A stretch of 24,971 nt of DNA, from NCBI RefSeq assembly GCF_000090795.2, contig NW_003546344.1, positions 1 to 24,971 of the forward strand. The letters run 5' to 3'. This document shows, piece after piece, positions 13,050 through 20,545 of the stretch; the first letter of the stretch is position 1, and each line of letters begins with the position of its first letter. The notes below the pieces were generated by a model. That model made no database searches. It saw only the letters and a program-made list of their open reading frames with translations, and had not been told where the DNA came from. Made by a program: the position numbers and the translations under genes. Origin of the DNA: Amphimedon queenslandica. Taxonomy: Eukaryota; Porifera; Demospongiae; Haplosclerida; Niphatidae.

Positions 13050-14159
13050 ACCTTTCTGTCAACTAGTGTGGCCAAACTGACAGCATCAGCATTAGATAAA
13101 CCAACATGTGTGTGTAGACCATTGATAACCTAATAATAATAAACAACCAGAATAGTCTCTCTCTCTCTCTTCTTTCTCACATCATCATAAGTATGTACTT
13201 CATCATTCATAAGCATTGCAACAAAAGTATCAGAAGATAATCTGGAGGGGAAGAGAGAGAGAGAGAGAAGAGAAAGTGTAAGGTAGAATACATGTACATA
13301 AAGAAACTTTCCAACAAAAAAACTAAAATAAAACAACGAAAGACAAAAAGTAACAACAACATAATTATAATGATAATAATAAATTAAATACTTTTCTCTT
13401 GACTGAGGAGTGAGTAGGTTTTGTGGAAGGTCATTGGGTTTCTCCCAGTTAAGAACCCTCACACAATACCACAGTACAGTCCAGAGGAAGGACTGGGCAT
13501 TGGCTGACATATCAGGTGGCAAATTCTCAAGTGGATTCACCTAATTATTATTCATGATAATTATAGGAGCATTAATGAAGGACACACCCACCTCTTCACT
13601 CCTCTCCCTCGAGGGCTGATGATGGGAGCAGTAAACATTTGATGACCACGCCTCCGGGTCACCGCAATCACAGCAACCGCCACCACCTGAAGCAAACATC
13701 TAATGGAGAGAGAAAGGAAGGGAGGGTATCAGTGTGGCTTTTAAAATGGTTTTTAAAACTCTTACCCTGTATCGATGATTCTTATGCTCACTGTTTTCAA
13801 AACATGTTAAGCATAAACAGCACGTCGGGTCGGTTTGACAGTCTCTAATTAAATAGAAACAAATAAAATGAATAAAATAAGAACAGAATCAACTGTTAAA
13901 GATAGCACTATTGTTTATTATTGACATATACATACTTGCAGAAAACAGCTGGCTCTCCATTCTTGAAGACTTTGCCACAGAAGTTGGTGGCGGTCGGGCT
14001 GCTCTGCAGTATCGTATAGACGTCATTAGCTCCCCAGCAGGTCTCTAGAGGCAGGACAAGTTGAGAGAGGAGGACCTCATCGCTTGGAAAGTTATTTGGA
14101 TCAGAGAAAAGGTCCAGGCCTCTGGTAGCTAGCAGTTCTTCTGTTCTACGTGATACCAT
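791..14159 (-). CDS. UBR1/UBR2-like: UBR1/UBR2-type N-recognin E3 ubiquitin ligase (about 47 exons)
   Basis: This family binds destabilising N-terminal residues of substrates and ubiquitinates them with a RAD6-type E2 (N-degron pathway). Joined exons give about 1,717 residues, close to human UBR1/UBR2 (about 1,750). Features in order: UBR zinc box, residues about 60-137, with its Cys/His set spread over the first three exons ([19 protein letters not shown]); ClpS-like segment with HTYDDVINGL, about 200-235; central helical region with MWRRNGYS and [12 protein letters not shown], about 1060-1165, with [17 protein letters not shown] and EYLCPLCQ; C-terminal cap with [10 protein letters not shown] and [10 protein letters not shown]. 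The start is the first in-frame ATG of exon 1 (14159); a stop lies upstream, and codons between are non-AUG. One junction (exon 39 to 40) does not keep phase. Family-level certainty is high; UBR1 versus UBR2 cannot be decided, since the split is probably later than sponges. Confidence 0.95.
972..1213. mobile_element. MITE-like foldback element in the last UBR intron
   Basis: The left arm (about 972-1050) and right arm (about 1130-1213) are inverted copies of each other over about 75 bases with scattered mismatches. Both begin near TGACTGGAACTGAC and share GGTACCATTTGG. The unpaired middle is about 80 bases. There is no transposase frame, so this fits a non-autonomous element. It fills most of the 933-1228 intron. 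I could not fix a target-site duplication. Confidence 0.75.
1385..2128 (+). repeat. Tandem array, unit about 184 bp (four copies), in a UBR intron
   Basis: The landmark GTAGAAAGTTTG, or close variants, falls at 1481, 1665, 1847 and 2033, a spacing of 182-186. Each unit runs through TTTATAATTT, a CTGATRCATATACATG segment, the landmark, a GATCAAAAT segment, GTTGCTCCAAAA and a palindromic centre (CCTGTACTATAGTACAGG in the best copies). The array occupies most of the 1373-2389 intron. Downstream, about 2225-2260, GATGGCCATAGCTTTAAAAA resembles the 176-bp family, so the intron carries remnants of both types. Confidence 0.85.
3868..4632 (+). repeat. Tandem array, unit about 176 bp (five copies), in a UBR intron
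   Basis: The landmark ACTCAAACTTTC occurs near 3871, 4031, 4209, 4385 and 4561, so four of the five copies are about 176 apart and the first unit is shorter. Each unit carries ATGGCCATAACTC, then the landmark, CATAAGGACATCAATATG, CAGAAAATGTAATAAAAAT, a TGATTTTGGAGCCATTTTT segment and CCATGGGCTATAG. Its reverse complement matches the core of the 184-bp family. It fills the 3821-4835 intron. Confidence 0.85.
4756..4814. repeat. Imperfect (AAT)n run
   Basis: This is an AAT-type microsatellite with several interruptions, in the same UBR intron as the 176-bp array and just beyond the 4836 donor. Confidence 0.8.
4957..4995. repeat. (GA)n microsatellite in a UBR intron
   Basis: This is a nearly pure GA run; on the transcript strand it is (CT)n. 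It lies upstream of the 4932 acceptor and is one of many such tracts placed at acceptors in this gene. Confidence 0.85.
5432..5587. mobile_element. Possible foldback element
   Basis: The left end (AGGGGTAGTATAGTAAAAGT, from 5432) and the right end read in reverse complement (AGGGAATTAGTAAAAGTAGA, from 5587) match imperfectly over about 22 bases, with looser similarity further in. The 156-bp size fits a small foldback element in the 5356-5713 UBR intron. No clear target duplication is visible. Beyond it, 5597-5680 is a TACATG-type hexamer run. Confidence 0.45.
5597..5680. repeat. TACATG/CATGTA hexamer cluster
   Basis: This intron stretch is made mostly of overlapping GTACATGTACATG-type units, interrupted by ATCATGCATATCATG. 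The unit contains the palindrome TACATGTA. Similar clusters occur at about 3480-3575, 6157-6189, 6898-6937, 7295-7345, 9657-9672, 9920-9955 and 11335-11356. Confidence 0.75.
6298..6438. repeat. Long (AAT)n microsatellite filling a UBR intron
   Basis: About 140 bases of AAT units, with a few GAT variants near 6370-6394, make up most of the 208-bp intron 6262-6469. On the minus strand, reading through it gives a spurious poly-tyrosine run. It lies between the two exons that encode the first and second parts of the RING. Confidence 0.9.
7435..7768 (+). repeat. Two further copies of the 176-bp repeat
   Basis: The landmarks GCTCAAACTTTC and GCTTAAACTTTC lie near 7486 and 7663, 177 apart, in the 7238-7810 UBR intron. 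They carry the same ATGGCCGTAAC, AATGTAATAAAAATG and CCATGGGCTAT segments as the array at 3868-4632, and the same orientation. The flanking stretch 7290-7345 is a CATGTA hexamer cluster. Confidence 0.8.
8587..8690. repeat. GA/GGGA-rich purine tract beside a splice acceptor
   Basis: About 100 bases of GAGAGA and GGGAGG units start five bases from the 8582 acceptor of a UBR exon. In the transcript this is an uninterrupted pyrimidine tract. Confidence 0.85.
10373..10465. repeat. GA/GGGA-rich purine tract beside a splice acceptor
   Basis: About 90 bases of GAGA and GGGAGG units lie immediately upstream, in the transcript, of the acceptor at 10362. It is almost the whole 10363-10500 intron apart from the splice sites. 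Confidence 0.85.
11240..11335. repeat. GA/GGGA-rich purine tract beside a splice acceptor
   Basis: About 95 bases of GAGA, GGGAGG and GGGGGG units lie upstream, in the transcript, of the 11220 acceptor, followed by a short TACATG run at 11335-11356. Confidence 0.85.
12042..12295. mobile_element. MITE with TA target-site duplication in a UBR intron
   Basis: The 254-bp element begins AGCCCCGTTTACACTA and ends, in reverse complement, AGCCTTGTTTACACTA. It is flanked on both sides by TA (12040-12041 and 12296-12297), as expected for Tc1/mariner-type insertions. Inside, TGTCCACACGTAA occurs twice in direct orientation (12101 and 12224), and several AAACCGGTT-like units form a further fold. No transposase is encoded. 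It lies in the 11942-12485 intron. Confidence 0.8.
13003..13049. repeat. (TG)n microsatellite
   Basis: A TG run with one early interruption ends right at the 13052 donor of a UBR exon, so in the transcript the donor is followed by (CA)n. The rest of the 312-bp intron 12740-13051 shows nothing I can name. Confidence 0.85.
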
Positions 14160-14495
14160 TTTAACTGAAGGTTCAAAAACACTGGGAACAATCTCTGTTT
14201 CTCTCAAAGGAAGATGACCTGTTGTTCACAAGTACTCATTTAAAACCGCCATTTTGTTACCAAGTATACACGATGTCGATGATGTCACTATTACACGTTT
14301 TAATGTTACTATAAATAGACCTGAGGTAGTTTAATAAATACAATTAACTAACTAGACAGTTATTAATTTTTGCAGGAAGAAAGCAACAAAAATCTTTAAA
14401 ATTATAATACATAATAATTTCAATAAATAATAATTATAGTGATATAGTTAGACATAATGACAAATAACAAGGAGCTATCATTATAATTTATTATA
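14160..14495. promoter_or_regulatory. Spacer between the BTB-PDZ stop and the UBR start
   Basis: The two genes follow each other on the minus strand. This 336-bp AT-rich spacer must hold the 3' UTR of the BTB-PDZ gene and the 5' UTR and promoter of the UBR gene. Minus-strand AATAAA at 14487-14492 lies only three bases past the BTB-PDZ stop, which is very close for a working signal. I recognise no specific promoter element. Confidence 0.45.
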
Positions 14496-15702
14496 CTAGT
14501 CACTATTTGAAAATGATATAAGGCTTGAGGGATCGTATCCATTGCAGACAAGGAGGGTCATACGGTCCAGAATACCTTGAAGGACCTTTAGACACTCTTG
14601 ATGAGTCTTACCAATCAAACTAACTGAGTTAATCTACAAAAATATATAAGGAATTAATTAATGACAAGTAACTTAAATTTCTAAAACCATATTTAAAGTA
14701 ATAATTATTATTTGAAAACTACATGTACCTGTAGTATCCTAATACCAACAGCCAATCGACCATCCCTTGCAGCTGCTCCCCCTGGAACCACTTCAGACAC
14801 AAATATACCCTCGTCAGTCTCGTCAAACGGGTTTGCTGGGTCTCCATTGACTCCACCCGCTATAGAAAACCCAAAACCTTCCCCAGGTTTAGTGACAAGA
14901 GTCAATTCCTACAAAAAGATTCAATGCTGTTTCGCTAAAGTAGCTAATACCTTTAGTCCATCAGGCGGTGGCTCGTGACGTATTAACACTTTCAAAGGAT
15001 CCCCTGATGTCACCAGAAGCTTAATGGCTCCTTCATGAGTGCTGTTACTAACATCAACCCCATTGACCTAAAGGGAATATTATATAATGATACCCTGCTG
15101 GTATGTGAAAGGATATGCCCTAAAATAGCTGTATAATAATATCTCTACTCTTTATTACCCCAATACCTTATATGTCTAGTGTTACAATTAAACATTAAAA
15201 TAATCATTTTAGTTGTATAAGGAGCAGGTGTGTATATACATTTAGAAAGGTCAAACTAACTGATAATATTCTGTCTCCAATTCTTATCTGGCCACTTTTA
15301 GCAGCTGCACCTCCAGGTAATACCTAAAACCAAAAATGTATCTTTATATATACTTAATTCAAAATTTTATTGTAATCCATTAAAACTTTGCTAGATAGTC
15401 GATAAAATTTGCACAGTGCTTACATCGCGTATAAAGATGCCAGGCTTGTCTCCTTGTCTGAAGATGTGCTGTGGTCTGTCAGAGCCTCCCATTACTGCAA
15501 TACCAAGTGAGCAATTAGACTTGTGCAACTCAACTTCCTAAAATGCAGACACAATTAAGATTAATAACAAAAGTATTGTCTAGAGAGTAACACTTTGTCT
15601 CTCTCTTACTCCCTCTCTCTCTCTCTCTTACTCCCTCTCTCTCTCTTTCTCCCTCTCTCTCCCTCTCTCTCCCCCTCTCTCTCTCTCTCTCTCCCCCTCT
15701 CT

Positions 15703-15741
<39 letters not shown>

Positions 15742-17551
15742 CTAGTACATGTACTGTACATTGGCTATTGTGGTATCCTTTCTCTTTACCACAGTTCACA
15801 GAGACACACAAACCTCAGACACCAAGTGTTCAACCTATTCTAACAACTTAATGCTGTAGACTACACTAGTGGTACATTAGGTGTTGAAAAGCAGAAAATT
15901 GTCAACAGAATCAATTGTGTAGTCATTCCCTAATGATACTCTTTCTATTTCAATTCTTACAAAATACCCTCTCTCTCTCTCTCTGGCTCACCTCTACAGC
16001 CATAGCAGCTGCTCTTGGAAGAACTTTTGTATTCTCTTTATTCATTTTCTTCATGAGAGTCCCCCTTACATTGGTCATGTGACTCTGTATAGCGTTAATG
16101 ATCAACTGGAGACAGTCTGCATCATCATGTATGATCGCCTCATTATCATTTATGTGCATCAAGTACTCACGGTTGATACTTGGGAGACGAACTGTCTGTA
16201 GTACCTGATAGGCGCTGGCTCTTCTGTTCTCAATGTCGTAGTTCAACCAGCCAATGACAGCCTCGTAGACCTGCTCTTCGCAAGTGATGGCGATATTCTC
16301 CAACGAGAGGATCCTACAAACAGTCTCGGTCTCCACTTCCATGAATTCCCTCCCTCTCACGATATTCAGGAAATTCACTTCAATGTATTTGAGTGAAGCA
16401 TCAAGGAGTTCGGTACAATTGTGACTTTCGGCGAAAAGCCACGTGCGGATACAGTTGGTCTTGTTCATTTGGCTACGGAAGAAACGAAAGCAGGCGTTCT
16501 TGACTCCTTGAAACTCTAAAGTATCGGCAGCCTCAAATAAATGATAGACATTGCCTTGAGTGAGTGTGATGCATGAAGTGTAGGCAAAGTCAATGAGAGT
16601 AGCCAGTGCATGCTCGTCCACTTCTTCAATGACAACAGGTACTCCCTCCGGCTCTGAGAACTCTCCGATGAACATTGACTCAAAGTACCCGCTGCACGAC
16701 GCCAGGACAATCCGGTGAGCCTTTATCTCTGTATCTCCTACTGATAGGACACAGTCACAGAGCTCTCCTTTCTTGCGGAGTTGAGCGAGTCTTTTAAAGG
16801 AATTCCTTGGGTGGTCCTTCTCTTCATAGACGAGCTCACGGGACACTGGGTTAGGGAGACAGACTGGTTGAGTGCGTCTGAAACTGGACTGACTGGTTAA
16901 GGAAACAGGTCTACGGTCCCTCTCAGGAACAGGAGGGGAGAGAGGAGGGGAGAGAGGAGGAGAGTCGATATCTACTAGTTTTCCATTGTCCACTGGTGAG
17001 TCTGCCTCAGTCTCGTTTGGTTGCGCGGGCGGTAATGATTCCGATAGTTTCTCATTCAGCTGCCTTTTACTGGTTGGAGGCGTGGTCTGTCCTATTGACT
17101 GGGCGGAGTCTCCATGATAAGAGGCGGTGGGTTTCCTGGGGGGAGGGGGTGGAGGGGAGCGAGACGGAGGAGAGGAGACCTCGTCCTTGTTAACAATAGG
17201 ACGACGGGTACTGGGCGGAGTCGATACAGTACGAGTAAGCTTCTGTTTAGCCGGTGGAGGAGGGAGTGGCCTATTTGTGGTTGGAGACGACTCCGTAGGT
17301 ATAGGTACAGCTGGTAACGGCTTGTTCTTTGGAGGTGGCAAAGGAGGGAGTGGTTTCTTTATTACTCCAGCTCCTACTGTATTGTTAGTAGGAGCGGGTC
17401 TGCTAACTTCACCAATGGTCTTTGAACGAATGAGACTAGGTTTAGGAGGAGGAGGCGGTCTCCTCCTGCCCCCACCACTACTACCGCTACTACTGCTTCC
17501 TATTGAGGTAGTGTCACTGAGATCTATCAGTGGCTCCGGAGAGAGGGACAT
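14496..17551 (-). CDS. Proline-rich BTB-BACK protein with two C-terminal Scribble-like PDZ domains
   Basis: Exons: 17551-15992, 15537-15424, 15323-15261, 15067-14951, 14908-14729, 14633-14496; all introns are phase 0, giving 723 residues. Residues 1-240 are disordered, with polyproline clusters (RRRPPPPPKP, KKPLPPLPPP, SPPPPPPRKP) that suit SH3, WW or EVH1 partners. A BTB domain (about 252-360: GELCDCVLSVGDTEIKAHR, DFAYTS) and a BACK domain (about 362-492) follow, as in KLHL-type Cullin-3 adaptors, but no Kelch repeats come after. Instead there are two PDZ domains: about 521-612 (loop SLGIAV) and about 620-715 (loop GFGFSI). Both have His at the start of helix B (THEGA, THQEC), typical of class I ligands. 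The linker PPPDGLKEL and the text NPFDETDEGIF, DGRLAVGIRIL, LLVCNGYD closely recall Scribble PDZ3-PDZ4. Likely role, by inference: Cullin-3 substrate adaptor recruiting PDZ ligands. The start ATG has an in-frame stop upstream. Confidence 0.9.
15596..15745. repeat. (CT)n-rich tract in intron 1 of the BTB-PDZ gene
   Basis: About 150 bases of CT and CCCT units on the + strand lie in the 15538-15991 intron. The transcript strand is purine-rich here, so this tract cannot act as a pyrimidine tract. A second, short CT run at 15968-15984 lies just after the exon 1 donor. The rest of the intron shows nothing else I can name. Confidence 0.85.
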
Positions 17552-17815
17552 AGCGAGCGAGTTGAATGAAGCCCTAAGGTTGAATTCTTAAGAATCCTTT
17601 TACTGTTGGGGACTGTATTTGACCTTTTGGTGGCTTGGGAAAAAGGAAAAAGAGAGCAAAATTGTAGATCCTTTTGGGAAGTGTCCGCGTACAAGAAAGA
17701 AAACGTTAAACCAGCAAAGCAGCTCCACCCATTGTAGCCACACCTCTTCAATGTACCACCCACGCACTCATTGACACCTCCCATGGGGCGTGGTCACACG
17801 TGGCACAAAGTACAA
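17552..17815. promoter_or_regulatory. Bidirectional promoter region between BTB-PDZ and TIM50
   Basis: The two start codons face away from each other across 264 bp, so this stretch probably holds both promoters and both 5' UTRs. It includes the palindromic GAATTCTTAAGAATCC region near 17582-17597 and several CCACCC/CCACACC blocks near 17725-17785. No TATA box is evident. This is inferred from layout alone. Confidence 0.5.
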
Positions 17816-20419
17816 ATGACCATGTTTTCTAGGCTCTTGAGCTCATTTCGATATTCTTCTTGCTCTCTTAGAAGAGGACTAACAGTGAGAAGGTCTGTGG
17901 GTTTCAATGGCTCTTTACCGAGGAGATTTTATTACGTGAAGCCCAAGAAGAAGGCGAGTGGCTCGGGGCAGGCTATCCTTGTATTGGCTGGTGTCACACT
18001 TGCCATTACTGGAGGAGCTATCTATGTATTAGGCCGTCCTGAAGATGAGATCATTGGATTACAAGTTAGAGCAATTTGAAAGACATGGGGGTAATGGTAA
18101 TGAAATAGTAATAGATTTCAAAGTTTGCTCAAAAATTGGGTCAAAGAGTCTGTACTATAGTACAGAGATTTTGCTAAAAATGAAAAGGAGAGGATTCTTT
18201 ATTTTCATAATTTTTTCTGATGCGTATACATGTTGTTATGTTGTGTAGAAGGTTTGAGTGGATCCCGATCAAATTTGGATTTTTCATGAATTTTTGAAGT
18301 TGCTCCAAAATCGGGCCAAAGTCCCTGTACTATAGTACAGGGACTTTGATCAAATTTTGCCAAAAATGAAAAGGAGAGGATTCTTCATTTTCATAATTTT
18401 TTCTGATGCATATACATATTCTTATGTTGTGTAGAAAGTTTGAGCGGATCCCAATCAAATTTGGATTTTTTATGAATTTTTGAAGTTGCTCCAAAATTAG
18501 ACCAATGTCCCTGTACTATCATACAGGAACTATTGGCCAATTTTATCAAAAAATGACTTGGAGAGAATTTCCCATTTTTATACTTATTTTCTGATGTCGT
18601 TTTATGTGTGAAAAGCTAAATCAAATTAGAAATCAGTTTGCTCAAAATTTTGCAAAACACATGTAGTATAACATTACTTTAGTATTATTCCAGCTATTGT
18701 ATTAAGATTTGTCTCTTGTTTATTAGGAACAAGACAAATATGCAGGAGGTTTGTTTCAATTACAACACTTTTATAGTTAATTTATTTTTCAGAGAACCCA
18801 TTCAAAGCCTATTTATTAAGAGCGAAGGACACCATTTTAAGCTACAAACTTAAATTCACTGAGCCGTCTAGCCAGTTGCTCCTCCCTGAACCACTCCCAC
18901 ATCCCTACCAAAGACCATACACACTCCTCATTGAAGTGAAGGACATCTTTATTCACAGTGACTATGAGGTACACACATATTTTAATTACTTTTATTTATT
19001 TTAAATTATTATTTTTTAATTATAGAGGAACATGGGGTGGAGACATCAGAAAAGACCAGGACTGGATGCTTTCCTCAATGCTTTATTTGATTACTATGAA
19101 ATAGTAGTGTTTACATCTGAAAATGCATTAGTGAGTATAATCGTTATTGATCTTAGATAATACTCTCTTCTCTCTCTCTCTTAAGTCTACTCACCCTATC
19201 ATTGATAAGATGGATCCTAATCAGTATATCATGTATCGTCTATACAGAGACTCAACTAAATACATTAGTGGGGAACACGTAAAGGTATGTACATAATAAT
19301 TGTTTTTGTTGCTGTCATACTGTATAGTGGGAAATTTTGGAGGGGAATGGGATTAAATTTGGCGAATTTGGTGTTTTGATAGCCATTCTCCAAAATAAAA
19401 ACATGCCATTTTGAGCCATTATATGCATGCTCAATGGCACGTGGCCACAAATTTGCCATATTAAAAACCGTCAATCATCAAAATTTAGCAATTTGCCAAA
19501 ATTTAGCCCCTCCAAATTTACCCGCTATACAGTATATTATAGCACTTCACAATTGTGCTAAAACAATGAGTTTTAATTTGGAAATTTTAATGTGCATAAT
19601 GTTAATGATTGGTAGTTTTCATATTGGTAATTACAATTAAGTTTTAATTACAGGATCTTACTCATATCAATCGCTCATTGAATCGTGTCATTATGGTTGA
19701 TACTAATCCATTGTCAGTCAAGCTTCAGCCAGAGAACAGTATCATACTTGACAAGTGGACTGGTGATATTTATGATACTTCACTTAAAGACTTGGGAGCT
19801 TTCTTGCTGAGTAAGTGGCACTGCATGATTATAGCTCTTCATGCTTTAGAAAAGCAACCATAGCAATGCTAAATTAATACAGCCATAAGTACTATCATTG
19901 TATTACATTTTCTGAATTTTGATACATTGATGTCTTTTACCATGTAGAAAGTGTGAGTCTATTCTGATTACTAGTAATACTTTTTTATTTATGGCTGCCA
20001 AAGAGTAAAGAAACAAATTATTTTTTTAGCCATTGCTATGAGTAACACTGATGATGTGAGACCAGTTCTTGACTACTACAAAGAGCAGGGAGGAAATTTA
20101 CTCGAGACATTTAAAGGTATTATTAAAATATCATTAATATCTGTCTAATGTTTCTTATTTAGCTAATCAAGCTCGGCTAAGAGAAGAAGAGGAAAAGAGA
20201 ATGTCCACTTATTCTTCAAAGGGCAAAAGATTTGGATCAACTTTCAACGTCTTCTCTTTTAAGAAGTCTTCCTCGTCTTCCCCTGCACCTCTTGAAGTGG
20301 CCACAGCCGCCACACCCGCTGATACACCTTTTGTATCACCTGCTCCTCTTGATGGAGGTGAAACTAATAAACCTCAAACTACTGGTGGTGGGTGGCTTGG
20401 CTGGTTGGGATTGAAATAA
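17816..20419 (+). CDS. TIMM50: TIM50, mitochondrial inner-membrane import receptor
   Basis: TIM50 receives presequence proteins at the intermembrane-space side of the TIM23 complex. Exons: 17816-18064, 18727-18748, 18793-18968, 19026-19130, 19186-19284, 19654-19810, 20030-20116, 20163-20419; phases agree and give 383 residues (human about 353). The N-terminus is Arg/Ser-rich with few acids ([10 protein letters not shown]), a matrix-targeting presequence, and is followed by one membrane span ([20 protein letters not shown]). The FCP1-like domain follows: [17 protein letters not shown] sits where phosphatases have DxDx, then [30 protein letters not shown] and LDLGAFLL-like text. The nucleophile aspartates are absent, as is usual for TIM50. 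The Ser/Thr/Pro/Gly-rich tail ends WLGWLGLK. Start: 17816 or 17822 gives the cleanest presequence; in-frame ATG 17783 is a longer alternative. Confidence 0.95.
18100..18600 (+). repeat. 184-bp repeat array in TIM50 intron 1
   Basis: Two good copies (landmark GTAGAAGGTTTG at 18245 and GTAGAAAGTTTG at 18431, 186 apart) and a decayed third fill most of the 18065-18726 intron. They carry GTTGCTCCAAAA and the palindromic centre CCTGTACTATAGTACAGG (near 18324), with partly mutated versions near 18150 and 18510. This is the same family as the array at 1385-2128. Confidence 0.85.
19320..19532. mobile_element. MITE with TA target-site duplication in TIM50 intron 5
   Basis: The ends are inverted copies: CTGTATAGTGGGAAATTTTG on the left and CTGTATAGCGGGTAAATTTG on the right in reverse complement, continuing as GGAGGGG on both sides. 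TA flanks both ends (19318-19319 and 19533-19534). The 213-bp element is AT-rich inside, with several AAATTTG units, and encodes no transposase. It lies in the 19285-19653 intron. Confidence 0.8.
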
Positions 20420-20449
20420 GTCCTTGTACTATAGCTGTACTGTGCAAAA

Positions 20450-20455
20450 TTTATT
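20450..20455 (-). terminator. Candidate polyadenylation signal of the caspase-like gene
   Basis: These bases read AATAAA on the minus strand, about 90 bases beyond the stop codon at 20546. It lies closer to the TIM50 stop than the TIM50 signal does, so the two transcripts probably overlap. Confidence 0.5.
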
Positions 20456-20475
20456 ACTAATCAATGATCATTAAA

Positions 20476-20481
20476 AATAAA
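20476..20481 (+). terminator. Candidate polyadenylation signal of TIM50
   Basis: AATAAA lies 57 bases after the TIM50 stop, a usual distance for a compact 3' UTR. Confidence 0.55.
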
Positions 20482-20545
20482 ATTTGTAATTGGCGTGAAA
20501 CTAACGAATCTACTAAAAATAAAAATATTCAAGTTATCATAAAAA

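Larger units (their letters stand above)
791..14159 (-). other. Exon map of the UBR gene (transcript order)
   Basis: Exons, 5' to 3': 14159-13936, 13844-13766, 13699-13592, 13540-13392, 13241-13181, 13129-13052, 12739-12677, 12600-12486, 11941-11834, 11694-11658, 11594-11486, 11414-11373, 11220-11136, 10920-10848, 10780-10681, 10629-10501, 10362-10287, 10216-10106, 10038-9965, 9880-9707, 9634-9555, 9497-9467, 9171-8977, 8921-8866, 8819-8723, 8582-8525, 8472-8318, 8151-8064, 7899-7811, 7237-7095, 6845-6738, 6684-6470, 6261-6198, 6106-5850, 5798-5714, 5355-5301, 5240-5153, 5082-5027, 4932-4836, 3820-3616, 3427-3340, 3281-3160, 3100-2998, 2937-2767, 2554-2390, 1372-1229, 932-791. Each junction is GT-AG, and phases agree everywhere except 4836/3820. 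The smallest exon is 31 bases (9497-9467) and encodes 11 residues with its neighbour. Start of 2937 was preferred to an alternative acceptor because it restores the family-like segment [15 protein letters not shown]. Confidence 0.85.

Noticed and set aside
14159-14207. Longer UBR N-terminus starting at 14207
   Set aside because: The codon at 14207 is TTG, no ATG lies between it and the upstream in-frame stop, and the first ATG is at 14159.
15530-15843. Arg/Glu and Ser/Leu repeat frames on both strands
   Set aside because: They are translations of the (CT)n/(GA)n tract in intron 1 of the BTB-PDZ gene.
17127-17591. Long plus-strand Gly/Leu-rich frame opposite the BTB-PDZ gene
   Set aside because: It is the antisense of the proline-rich coding region; CCN proline codons give GGN glycine in the shadow frame. 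There is no domain and no separate promoter.
17771-17782. TIM50 start at 17771
   Set aside because: That codon is TTG; the in-frame ATGs are at 17783, 17816 and 17822, and the last two give the clearer mitochondrial presequence.
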